Below, piece after piece: positions 25,987 to 33,475 of a stretch of DNA of 64,000 nt; positions within the stretch are counted from its first letter, which is position 1, and each line of letters opens with the position of its first letter. The notes beneath the pieces were generated by a model that did no database searches, was not told the DNA's origin, and worked only from the letters and a program-made list of their open reading frames with translations. Source of the DNA: Deltaproteobacteria bacterium (GTDB lineage Bacteria > Myxococcota_A > Polyangia > GCA-2747355); NCBI GenBank assembly GCA_020633415.1, contig JACKDQ010000015.1, positions 1 through 64,000 on the forward strand, written 5' to 3'. A program made the translations under genes and the position numbers.

Positions 25987-26022
25987 GGGCCCACGCAGTT
26001 GAAGCCGACGAAGGAGCGTGGG

Positions 26023-26301
26023 CTACGTGTTGAGCGCGTTCTTGAGCACCTGGCTCGGCTTGAACGTCAACACGCGCCGCGCGCTGATCGTAATCTCGGC
26101 GCCGGTTTGAGGGTTCCTTCCGACGCGTGCGTTCTTATCGCGGACGATGAAATTTCCGAAACCGGAGATCTTGATCTTCTCGCCACGCTCAAGGGTTTCT
26201 TTGATCGTATCGAACACGGTCTCGACGATTTCGGCCGCTTCTTTTTTGGAGAAGCCTCCGACCTTTTCGTAGACGTTCTCGATGATGTCGGCTTTGGTCA
26301 T
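26023..26301 (-). CDS. ihfA: Integration host factor alpha-type DNA-bending protein
   Basis: A 92-residue HU/IHF family protein (MTKADIIENVYEKVGGFSKK at the N-terminus). The signature region KIKISGFGNFIVRDKNARVG and the DNA-intercalating arm with NPQTG are present. The resemblance to the IHF alpha branch and the position downstream of rplT support ihfA rather than hupA. IHF bends DNA and aids sigma-54 activators, fitting the two such activators here. I start it at ATG 26301, with AGGAGAG 8 bases upstream; the frame is open to 26385. Confidence 0.9.
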   Translation of the reverse strand: MTKADIIENVYEKVGGFSKKEAAEIVETVFDTIKETLERGEKIKISGFGNFIVRDKNARVGRNPQTGAEITISARRVLTFKPSQVLKNALNT

Positions 26302-26408
26302 GCTCGCTCTCTCCTGCCCGTTTGGCCGCTTCCACACCCTGCAATAACCGCCACTTGGCGAATCGAGGGCGTGCCTGCCTTGCACTTTCTGGGTTGAACG
26401 ACTCTTCT

Positions 26409-26437
26409 TAGATAGCCGTATATCCGCGTAGTGTCAA
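26409..26437 (-). promoter_or_regulatory. Promoter of ihfA
   Basis: On the minus strand TTGACA (26432-26437), a 17-bp spacer and TATCTA (26409-26414) lie about 100 bases upstream of the ihfA ATG. Confidence 0.5.
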
Positions 26438-26462
26438 CGTTTTTTGGGATGAGCGCGTGCTT

Positions 26463-26493
26463 CCCGCCGCCGCGCTCGCTAGGGAGCGGCGGG
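26463..26493 (-). terminator. GC-rich hairpin after rplT
   Basis: CCCGCCGC (26463-26470) pairs with GCGGCGGG (26486-26493), 35 bases past the rplT stop. No U-tract follows on the minus strand, so termination would be inefficient or Rho-assisted. Confidence 0.35.
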
Positions 26494-26527
26494 CGTCTGG
26501 CGAGAAAACGCTTAAGATAACAGAGGC

Positions 26528-26875
26528 TTAAAGCCTGACTTGTTCGACGAGCTGCGTGAATGCCTGGGGATCGCGCACGGCCAGATCGGCCAGCATCTTG
26601 CGATCCACCTCAATGTTGGCGGCTTTCATCCAGCCCATCAGTCGGCTGTAACTCACGCCGTTCCGTCGCGCCGCGGCGTTGATACGCACGATCCACAAGC
26701 CGCGAAACTCGCGCTTGCGATTGCGTCGGTCGCGAAAGGCGTAGCGCCAGGCGCGGCGTACGGTTGCGACGGCAGCGCGAAACAGCCGACGACGACCGCC
26801 GACGAAGCCTTTGGCCGCCTTCATGATTTTGTTGCGCCGGCGACGCGCTTTAAATCCGCGTTTTGCTCTTGGCAT
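26528..26875 (-). CDS. rplT: 50S ribosomal protein L20
   Basis: A 115-residue protein with the full L20 sequence pattern (MPRAKRGFKARRRRNKIMK at the start, then RDRRNRKREFRGLWIVRINA). L20 binds 23S rRNA early in 50S assembly. ATG 26875 has GAGGAG upstream; the frame is open to 26923. It follows rpmI by 22 bases in the usual order. Confidence 0.97.
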   Translation of the reverse strand: MPRAKRGFKARRRRNKIMKAAKGFVGGRRRLFRAAVATVRRAWRYAFRDRRNRKREFRGLWIVRINAAARRNGVSYSRLMGWMKAANIEVDRKMLADLAVRDPQAFTQLVEQVRL

Positions 26876-26897
26876 CTCGATTACTCCTCTTGCCCGA

Positions 26898-27098
26898 TTA
26901 AGCGCCGTACGGCAGCAGAGCACGGATGCTCTGGGCGTCGCACTCGTTCATGATTCCCGGGCGGCGCATCTTGCGTTTGCGCTTGGTCGATTTCGTCGTC
27001 AGGATGTGGCTCTTAAAGGCCTTTTTGAACTTGACCTTGCCCTTGGCGGTGAAACGAAAGCGCTTCTTCGCACCGCTGTTGCTCTTCATCTTTGGCAT
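26898..27098 (-). CDS. rpmI: 50S ribosomal protein L35
   Basis: A 66-residue basic protein (MPKMKSNSGAKKRFRFTAKG, then HILTTKSTKRKRKMR), a complete L35. It sits 52 bases after thrS; infC, which normally lies between them, is not present. Confidence 0.97.
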   Translation of the reverse strand: MPKMKSNSGAKKRFRFTAKGKVKFKKAFKSHILTTKSTKRKRKMRRPGIMNECDAQSIRALLPYGA

Positions 27099-27150
27099 CG
27101 GTCGCTCCTCGGTATCAATGACGCCTGGCCCACCGGCGGGCGCTTCGGCG

Positions 27151-28902
27151 CTATAGGTTTTTCGAGCCGGGAATCTCCGACTCGGTTTTCAATCTCTCGA
27201 TCAGTTGATCAACGGTGAGCGCCCCTTCTGGCTTTCCGCCATGGGGACGCGGTGACACGCTGTCGGCTGCAGCTTCTTTGTCGCCGACGATTAGCGTGTA
27301 AGGGACCTTTTGCAGCTGCGACTCACGGATCTTGGCGCCGAGTTTTTCATTGCGCAGGTCCGCTTCAACGCGGAAACCCGCAGCGGTTAAACGTCGTTTG
27401 ACGCTCTGGACAAAATCGGCTTGGGCGTCGGTGACGTTGGCGATGATCGCTTGGGTTGGCGCCAGCCAGAGCGGGAACTTCCCGCCGTAGTGCTCGACGA
27501 GAATGCCGAAGAACCGCTCCAGCGAACCGAGCAGCGCGCGATGAATCATGATCGGCCGATGATCGCGTCGCCCATCTTCTCCGACGTAGGTGATGTCGAA
27601 GCGCTCGGGGAGTTGGAAGTCGACCTGGATCGTCGAGCACTGCCATCGGCGACCGAGACTGTCGCGGATCTTGAGGTCGATTTTCGGCCCGTAAAACACG
27701 CCGCCGCCCGCATCGATCTCCCACTTGACGCCGCTCTGCTTCAATCGCTCGACGAGGATTCCCTCGGCCAATGCCCACTGGGCATCGCTGCCGACGGACT
27801 TTTCAGGACGCGTGCTCAAGTAGAGTTCGAAATCGTCGAAGCCGAAGGCTTTGAGCATGTCCAAGCAAAAATTCAGCACGAAGTCGATTTCGTCCGAAAG
27901 TTGGTCCTCGCGAACGAAGTGGTGGGCGTCGTCTTGGGTGAAGCCGCGCACGCGGAACAAGCCGTGTAGTACCCCCGAGCGCTCGTAGCGGTACACGGTA
28001 CCGAGCTCAGCCCAGCGCAACGGGAACTCACGGTAAGAGCGCAGGCGGTCCTTGTAGATCACCGCGTGAAATGGGCAGTTCATCGGCTTGACCAAGTAGT
28101 CTTGGCCATCGACATCCATGCCTGAGTACATGTTGTCCGAGTAGAAGCCGAGGTGGCCGCTCTGCTCCCAGAGCCGATCGCGCGCGATGTGCGGCGTATA
28201 GAGCAAATCGTAGCCGCTCTGCAGATGTCGCTCTTTCCAGTAGGTCTCCATCAGGTGGCGCACGCGCCCGCCTTTGGGGTGCCAAAGGGTCAGACCGGCA
28301 CCGATGGTTTCACTGAAGCTGAACAGCTCGAGTTCTTTGCCGAGCCGGCGATGATCGCGCTTTTTCGCTTCCTCAAGCGCCGCCAGGTGAGCGCGTAGCT
28401 GCTTCTTGTCGGGGAACGCCGTCCCGTAAATACGCTGGAGCATCCGATTGCGTTCATCACCGCGCCAATAGGCACCGGCGACGCTGATCAGCTTGAACGC
28501 TTTGATCTGCTTGGTGCTCTCTACATGGGGACCGCGGCACAGATCGACGAACTCGCCGTGGCGATAGACCGTGATCGTTTCATCCGCGGGAATCGAGCCG
28601 AGGATTTCGACCTTGTAGGTCTCGCCCATCTTTGAGAACAGCTCGAGTGCGGCATCGCGGGACATCTCTTCGCAGCGGAACGCGTCACCCGCGTCGATGA
28701 TCTCTTGCATCTTTTGTTCGATGCGTTCGAGGTCTTCTTCGGTGAAAGGCTTCTCCACATCGAAGTCGTAGTAGAAGCCGTTCTCGATCGCTGGACCGAT
28801 CGTAATCTTCGCTTCGGGGAAAAGACGCTTCACCGCATCGGCCATCACGTGGGCCGTGCTATGTCGTAGCCGATCGAGCGGCGACATGTCCTGCGGATTC
28901 AT
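27151..28902 (-). CDS. thrS: Threonyl-tRNA synthetase lacking the TGS domain
   Basis: A 583-residue class II synthetase that charges tRNA-Thr. It starts directly with the N2 editing domain: HSTAHVMADA near the N-terminus and VDLCRGPH (about 150-157) retain the zinc/editing residues, so Ser-tRNA proofreading should be intact. The catalytic core follows, with YLVKPMNCPFH, motif 2 (FRVRGFTQDDAHHF) and the anticodon-binding domain (PLWLAPTQAIIANVTD). E. coli ThrS (642 residues) has an extra TGS domain first; here the start ATG 28902 has its own ribosome site (GAGGAAGAG) and the tRNA-Val gene is only 73 bases upstream, so no room for it exists. Confidence 0.97.
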   Translation of the reverse strand: MNPQDMSPLDRLRHSTAHVMADAVKRLFPEAKITIGPAIENGFYYDFDVEKPFTEEDLERIEQKMQEIIDAGDAFRCEEMSRDAALELFSKMGETYKVEILGSIPADETITVYRHGEFVDLCRGPHVESTKQIKAFKLISVAGAYWRGDERNRMLQRIYGTAFPDKKQLRAHLAALEEAKKRDHRRLGKELELFSFSETIGAGLTLWHPKGGRVRHLMETYWKERHLQSGYDLLYTPHIARDRLWEQSGHLGFYSDNMYSGMDVDGQDYLVKPMNCPFHAVIYKDRLRSYREFPLRWAELGTVYRYERSGVLHGLFRVRGFTQDDAHHFVREDQLSDEIDFVLNFCLDMLKAFGFDDFELYLSTRPEKSVGSDAQWALAEGILVERLKQSGVKWEIDAGGGVFYGPKIDLKIRDSLGRRWQCSTIQVDFQLPERFDITYVGEDGRRDHRPIMIHRALLGSLERFFGILVEHYGGKFPLWLAPTQAIIANVTDAQADFVQSVKRRLTAAGFRVEADLRNEKLGAKIRESQLQKVPYTLIVGDKEAAADSVSPRPHGGKPEGALTVDQLIERLKTESEIPGSKNL

Positions 28903-28975
28903 CGTCTCTTCCTCACCGGTGATAGGCGGCCAGCAACATTGCTGCCGTTAGCTAGCCGTCGTCATCACCGAAGCT

Positions 28976-29047
<72 letters not shown>

Positions 29048-29073
29048 GTAAGCCGGACACTGCGGCGAAGCAG

Positions 29074-29102
29074 TAGCTATTCAAATTGGAGGAAGATGTC
29101 AA
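29074..29102 (-). promoter_or_regulatory. Promoter of tRNA-Val and perhaps thrS
   Basis: On the minus strand TTGACA (29097-29102), a 17-bp spacer and TAGCTA (29074-29079) place transcription start about 20 bases before the tRNA. The -10 is weak. Confidence 0.45.
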
Positions 29103-29190
29103 GGATTACCAGGTGTTTTTTTGCTAATCGGGGGGGCGAATCGGTGGGCCGGTGGTATGATGAGTGGACCGGCGAAAGGGAGAATCTGGC

Positions 29191-30456
29191 GTGCGTTTGC
29201 TCGGCCGCTCTGCATTCGTTTCTATTGTCCTGTTTTCCTTCGGGATCGTAGCAGGGACTCACCTGCTGCTCTTGCGTGTGCTCGGTGTCGCCCGCTTGCA
29301 GCGACAAGCGGTCTGGGGCCGCCACCTCCGGCTGCTCTGCCAGCGGCTGGGCGCAACCTATATCAAGCTCGGTCAAGTCTTGGCCACGCGACCGGACTTG
29401 GCTTCCGCGCCGGTGCGCAAAGCGCTCGCCGCCCTACACGACCGCGTGCCGCCTTTTTCCTACCGCGCCGTTTCACGGATCGTCACGGCCGAATTTGGGC
29501 AGCCTCCCGAACAATTGTTCGCTGAGATCGATCCTTATCCAGTAGCCAGCGCCTCGGTGGCACAGGTCCATCGCGGCCGATTGCGCGATGGCGAAGCGAT
29601 CGCACTCAAGGTGCGGCGTCCGGGCATCGAGCGGACGATGCGCTCAGACATGACCCTCTTGACACTCGTTACCGCGATCATCGCCTGGCTACCTGGTCTG
29701 CGCCGCTATCCGCTGAGACAAGCGCTGGGCGAGATCTGCGGCGCGATCGAACAGCAGCTCGATTTCTGCCGCGAAGCCGCCAACAACCGCGTGTTTCGAC
29801 AGAATTTCGAAGGAATGGCGGATGTCGTCTTCCCGCGGCTCGTCGAGCGTTTCTGCAGCGAGCGCGTGTTATGTATGAGCTTCATCGCCGGAGAAAAGAT
29901 CAACACGCTGAGGCCGGGAAGCTCTGCCCAAGCAGTCGTGCGCACCGGCTATAACGCGATCCTCAAGATGATTTTCATCGACGGTTTTGTTCACGCTGAT
30001 CTTCATCCGGGCAACATGCTGGTCGTCGACGGCAACCGCTTGGCCTTCGTCGACCTTGGCCTCGTCGCTCGCGTCGGTCAACGGCAGCGCAGTGGGCTGC
30101 TGCGTATCCTTGCCGGCTGGATCGGTCGTGATGTCGCTGGCGTTTGCGCGGGAATTTCGGCAGCGGCGTTCTATGGACAACCACCGGCCGACGAACAGCG
30201 ACTCCGCGCGACCGTCGAGCAGCTGCTCGAGCGCTATCGTGACCGTAGCCTGGCCGAAATTCGGCTGGCCGAGTTGCTGCAGGATCTCGTGAAGGTCGCC
30301 AGGCACCAGTGGCAGCGACTGGACCCAACGCTGACCATGATCGCGCTGGCGATCGGCGTAGTCGAAGGGGTCGGCCGCGAGCTTGCTCCCGATCTGAGCA
30401 TCGCCGATGCGGCGGCGCCGTTTCTCGGGGCGATTCAGCTCTCGAATATGCTTTAG
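29191..30456 (+). CDS. UbiB/ABC1 (ADCK) family atypical kinase
   Basis: About 421 residues. All family landmarks are present: the KxGQ motif in ATYIKLGQVLATRPD, the Ala-rich loop in PVASASVAQVHRG, the lysine in ALKVRRPG, QQLDFCREAANN, the catalytic FVHADLHPGNML and the metal Asp in FVDLGLVA. A hydrophobic segment near the N-terminus could anchor it. UbiB-type ATPases/kinases support ubiquinone biosynthesis or lipid metabolism in the inner membrane. I prefer GTG 29191 because GGGAGA lies about 9 bases before it; GTG 29164 would add nine residues. It stands alone, with 300 bases before the next gene. Confidence 0.92.
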   Translation: MRLLGRSAFVSIVLFSFGIVAGTHLLLLRVLGVARLQRQAVWGRHLRLLCQRLGATYIKLGQVLATRPDLASAPVRKALAALHDRVPPFSYRAVSRIVTAEFGQPPEQLFAEIDPYPVASASVAQVHRGRLRDGEAIALKVRRPGIERTMRSDMTLLTLVTAIIAWLPGLRRYPLRQALGEICGAIEQQLDFCREAANNRVFRQNFEGMADVVFPRLVERFCSERVLCMSFIAGEKINTLRPGSSAQAVVRTGYNAILKMIFIDGFVHADLHPGNMLVVDGNRLAFVDLGLVARVGQRQRSGLLRILAGWIGRDVAGVCAGISAAAFYGQPPADEQRLRATVEQLLERYRDRSLAEIRLAELLQDLVKVARHQWQRLDPTLTMIALAIGVVEGVGRELAPDLSIADAAAPFLGAIQLSNML

Positions 30457-30754
30457 CTTTTCAGAGTCATCGGCGCGGGGTTGCGCACCCTGGGTTCAGC
30501 CTGCAATGTATCCACGGTCTCTGGCTTTTGTGTCAGTGTGGGTCGGAGCTATTGCTTTGTAAGCGCCGTTTTTCCTATAGTTGGGCGCTTCGCCGGAGCT
30601 CCGCCAGCGCCGGCGCGGGATGCCGATGCCTGACATATTTGTCGGATGAGATGCATGTCAGTCATCGGTTGGTAAGCTCGTGTGTCGGAGGGCCCGACAC
30701 GCGGGGCGAACTGGCGCGGCAACCGCACGGCGGGGGTCGAAGGGGGATCGAGGC
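30457..30754. other. Intergenic region with inverted repeats upstream of the kinase operon
   Basis: A 7-bp inverted repeat, CTGACAT (30630-30636) and ATGTCAG (30655-30661), is a candidate operator or promoter element before the kinase gene. A second pair, AAGCGCC (30561-30567) and GGCGCTT (30584-30590), could form a hairpin after the UbiB-family gene but lacks a T-tract. No gene is seen. Confidence 0.4.
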
Positions 30755-32575
30755 TTGGTCGAACGCCAAATCGAAAAATACCGCCTGCTCGAAGAAGTCG
30801 GCCAAGGCGGTATGGCGATGGTTTACCGTGCCCTCGACACCTCGCTCAATCGCGAGGTCGCCGTCAAGATCCTCCACCCGCATCTCGCCGATCAAGAGGA
30901 GTCAAAGCAACGCTTTCAGCGCGAGGCTCACGCGGTTGCCAAGCTGCGTCACGACAACATCCTCGAGATCTACGACTACTCCGGCCTCGAATCCAGCGAG
31001 AGCTACATCGTCACCGAGTTCATCCACGGCGAGACGCTCAAGGCCTTTCTTAGTCGCCATCCGCTGTCCCATCCAGAGCTAGCAGCGATGATCACGGTCG
31101 AGGTTTGTAACGCGCTCGACCACGCCCATGGGTTGGGGATCATCCATCGCGATATCAAACCCGAGAACATCATGATCCGCAGCGATGGGCGGGTGAAGCT
31201 GACAGACTTTGGCATCGCCCAGATGGTCGATGTTCAGAAGCTCACGGTCACCGGCCAGCTGCTCGGATCGCCAGCCTATATGGCGCCAGAGTTGATCCAA
31301 GGCCGGCCGCTAGATTTCCGAACTGACGTGTTTTCCGTGGGCACCCTGGCCTACCAGCTAGCGACCGGGCAGCTGCCATTCCGCGGCAAGAACCCGCACG
31401 AGGTGCTCAAACGGATCGCCGACGGTCGTTGTGTGCCGGCCAACCTGGTCAACACGGTGGTTGGTGAGCGACTGGCGACGATGATCGGCCGGGCGCTGGC
31501 TCGCGAACCTGATGACCGGTTTGCCAGTATCGCCGATCTGCGGCAGGGGCTACTCGATTACCTGGCCGACGCTGGTGTCGAGGACCCGCGACGTGAGCTG
31601 CGCGCCTACTTTGCCGACCCAGAGAGCTACAGTCGAGACTTCCAAGCTCGTGCGGTTGCCGAGTTGACCTCGCGAGGGCGCTTGGCCTTGACCGGCGGAC
31701 GAATCAATATCGCGCTTCAGTTGTTTGACCGGGTGCTATCGCTTGATCCAAGCAACGAGGAGGTGTTGCGCCTGCTCGATCGGATCTCGCGCCGTCGGCG
31801 ATTGAACCGTGTCGCACTGCTGATCGCTGCCGCGCTGACCGTTGGCCTTGGCGCCTACTGGATCTCTCTGCGTTGGCCGAGCACGCCGACCGCGTCGCGT
31901 AATGCCGCTGGTCGAAGCACAGCGCGCGTGGCGCTTGCCTCAGTCGATGGCACCGCCGCGGCAAGCGCCGACGCTCGAGTGCCGCAATCCAGCGCCGATC
32001 TGGGGCAACGCCAAAGCGCAGACGGATCACCCTCGGCGCTCGTCGCACGACGGCGTCGCACGGTTCGCCGCGCCGTCGATTCCGGCATGCCGCGCGCGAT
32101 ACCGATACCCCCGCGAACCGTGCGGATCGCTGTGTTGCAGCCCAAGGCGCTCGAAATCTGGCTCAATGGCCGTTTGCTCGGCCCCTACGGTCCGGCTTTG
32201 TCGCGCGTAACGCTGCCGGGCGGACGCAGTTCTACCCTGGTCTTTCGCAACGACTCCTGTTGTTTCCCCAAAAGGGTGATCGTCGCCCCGTCCCACCGCC
32301 TGGATGAGCTGAAGATTCAACTGCCGTGGAAGCCCGGACGCGTTGCTGTATTGGTCAGTCCGGCGATCGATGCCGACTTGCTGCTCGGAGAGCAGGTCGG
32401 TTCCCCTGGTCGCACATTCACCGTGCCGATTCCGGCCTCGATCGTCGACGGACGGTTAGAGCAGATCTTGCGGGTGAGTGCAGCCGGCTACCGCTCTATT
32501 GAGCGCCGCGTGATCGTGCGCGCCAACGCGACGGCTACGGTGCAGGTGAACTTGCAGAAGGTGGATACACCGTGA
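30755..32575 (+). CDS. Transmembrane Ser/Thr protein kinase (Hanks type)
   Basis: About 606 residues. The N-terminal kinase domain is complete: GQGGMAMVY (glycine loop), VAVKIL, HRDIKPEN (catalytic loop), LTDFGIA and PAYMAPE. A possible TPR-like helical pair follows, then one transmembrane helix (RVALLIAAALTVGLGAYWI), a low-complexity Ser/Ala linker and a periplasmic region with beta-rich repeats resembling PEGA-type modules. I favour TTG 30755 (preceded by GGGGGATCGAGG) so that the protein starts just before the kinase fold; the frame is open to GTG 30680. It shares a 4-base overlap with the next gene, so the two act together. Confidence 0.88.
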   Translation: MVERQIEKYRLLEEVGQGGMAMVYRALDTSLNREVAVKILHPHLADQEESKQRFQREAHAVAKLRHDNILEIYDYSGLESSESYIVTEFIHGETLKAFLSRHPLSHPELAAMITVEVCNALDHAHGLGIIHRDIKPENIMIRSDGRVKLTDFGIAQMVDVQKLTVTGQLLGSPAYMAPELIQGRPLDFRTDVFSVGTLAYQLATGQLPFRGKNPHEVLKRIADGRCVPANLVNTVVGERLATMIGRALAREPDDRFASIADLRQGLLDYLADAGVEDPRRELRAYFADPESYSRDFQARAVAELTSRGRLALTGGRINIALQLFDRVLSLDPSNEEVLRLLDRISRRRRLNRVALLIAAALTVGLGAYWISLRWPSTPTASRNAAGRSTARVALASVDGTAAASADARVPQSSADLGQRQSADGSPSALVARRRRTVRRAVDSGMPRAIPIPPRTVRIAVLQPKALEIWLNGRLLGPYGPALSRVTLPGGRSSTLVFRNDSCCFPKRVIVAPSHRLDELKIQLPWKPGRVAVLVSPAIDADLLLGEQVGSPGRTFTVPIPASIVDGRLEQILRVSAAGYRSIERRVIVRANATATVQVNLQKVDTP

Positions 32576-33435
32576 GACGTTTCGCTCTCGTCGTCGTTTT
32601 GCTGATCAGCTGCACAGACGTCGCCCTTGGACAGCCGGCGGCAGCACCCAAAGGCGCGTTGAGCAAGGCGCATGACGCCTATCGCGCCGGGAAGTATGAA
32701 ACGGTGGTGTCGCTCTTGCACCCCCTGCTCTACCCGGTGATCAAACTATCGGCGGAAGAAGAGGTCGTCGATGCACACCGGCTGCTCGGTGTGTCACACC
32801 TTTTCTTGGGAAATCGGCCCGCCGCCGAGGCCGAGTTCAACGCGTTGCTGTCGCTGCGGCCAAACTTCGCGCTCGACCCGTTGGTTGACACTGCAGCCGC
32901 GGTTGACCTCTTCGAGGCGGTACGTCGGCGGAACCGCGAGCGTTTGGCGGCGATCCGTCGTCGAATCGAAAGCGACCGTTTGCAGCGCGAACGCGAACGC
33001 CAGCGCCGCGCACGATCGGCAGTACCCCGAGAGCGACTTGTCGTCATGCGCAGCTACTGGGCCAATTATGTGCCCTTTGGGGTCGGTCAGTTTCAAAACG
33101 GTCAGCCCCGAAAAGGCTACCTGCTGCTTGGTCTTCAGTTGGCCCTAGGTGGTAGCTCGTTGACCGCGGCGATTGTCCACCGAGCGAAGTATGCCAAGCC
33201 GCTGGTCGCGGGCAGCGCGGAGCAGTCGGCGGCTGAGCGTCTCGGGATCGTCCAGGTCGCGACCGGAGCGGCATTCCTTGCGGCGGTGCTTTACGGGGTG
33301 GTCGACGCCCTGCTCAACTATCGGGCGCAGGAAGTGACCGTGCGCCAGCTTGAACCATCGAAGGCCGGACGGCTGCGCTTGCTGCCGCTGGGCGGCTTCG
33401 ACGTCGCCGGTATCGGTCTCGGTGGCCGTTTCTAG
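32572..33435 (+). CDS. TPR-containing membrane protein (DUF5683-like C-terminus)
   Basis: A 287-residue exported protein: signal peptide (1-20, ending ALGQ), a TPR-like helical region (about 28-115), an Arg-rich coiled coil (about 120-150), then two hydrophobic segments starting in YVPFGVGQFQNGQPRKGYLL. The last pattern (Pro/Gly-rich followed by Gly-Tyr-Leu) resembles DUF5683-type membrane proteins. It starts with a GTG inside the kinase gene's stop (GTGA), so it is coupled to that kinase and may be its membrane partner or substrate. Function unknown. Confidence 0.8.
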   Translation: MRRFALVVVLLISCTDVALGQPAAAPKGALSKAHDAYRAGKYETVVSLLHPLLYPVIKLSAEEEVVDAHRLLGVSHLFLGNRPAAEAEFNALLSLRPNFALDPLVDTAAAVDLFEAVRRRNRERLAAIRRRIESDRLQRERERQRRARSAVPRERLVVMRSYWANYVPFGVGQFQNGQPRKGYLLLGLQLALGGSSLTAAIVHRAKYAKPLVAGSAEQSAAERLGIVQVATGAAFLAAVLYGVVDALLNYRAQEVTVRQLEPSKAGRLRLLPLGGFDVAGIGLGGRF

Positions 33436-33475
33436 TTTGCTTTTCGTCTAGCTTGCTTTTGGGGAGGCGGTTTCT

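Noticed and set aside
28903..28975. Possible leader attenuator or T-box between tRNA-Val and thrS
   Set aside because: Only 73 bases with no T-box sequence, no hairpin plus T-tract and no candidate leader peptide.
30541..30562. Possible sigma-54 promoter before the Ser/Thr kinase gene (GG...GC pattern near TTGCTTT)
   Set aside because: The spacing between GG and GC is 11 rather than the required 10 and the flanking consensus is poor.
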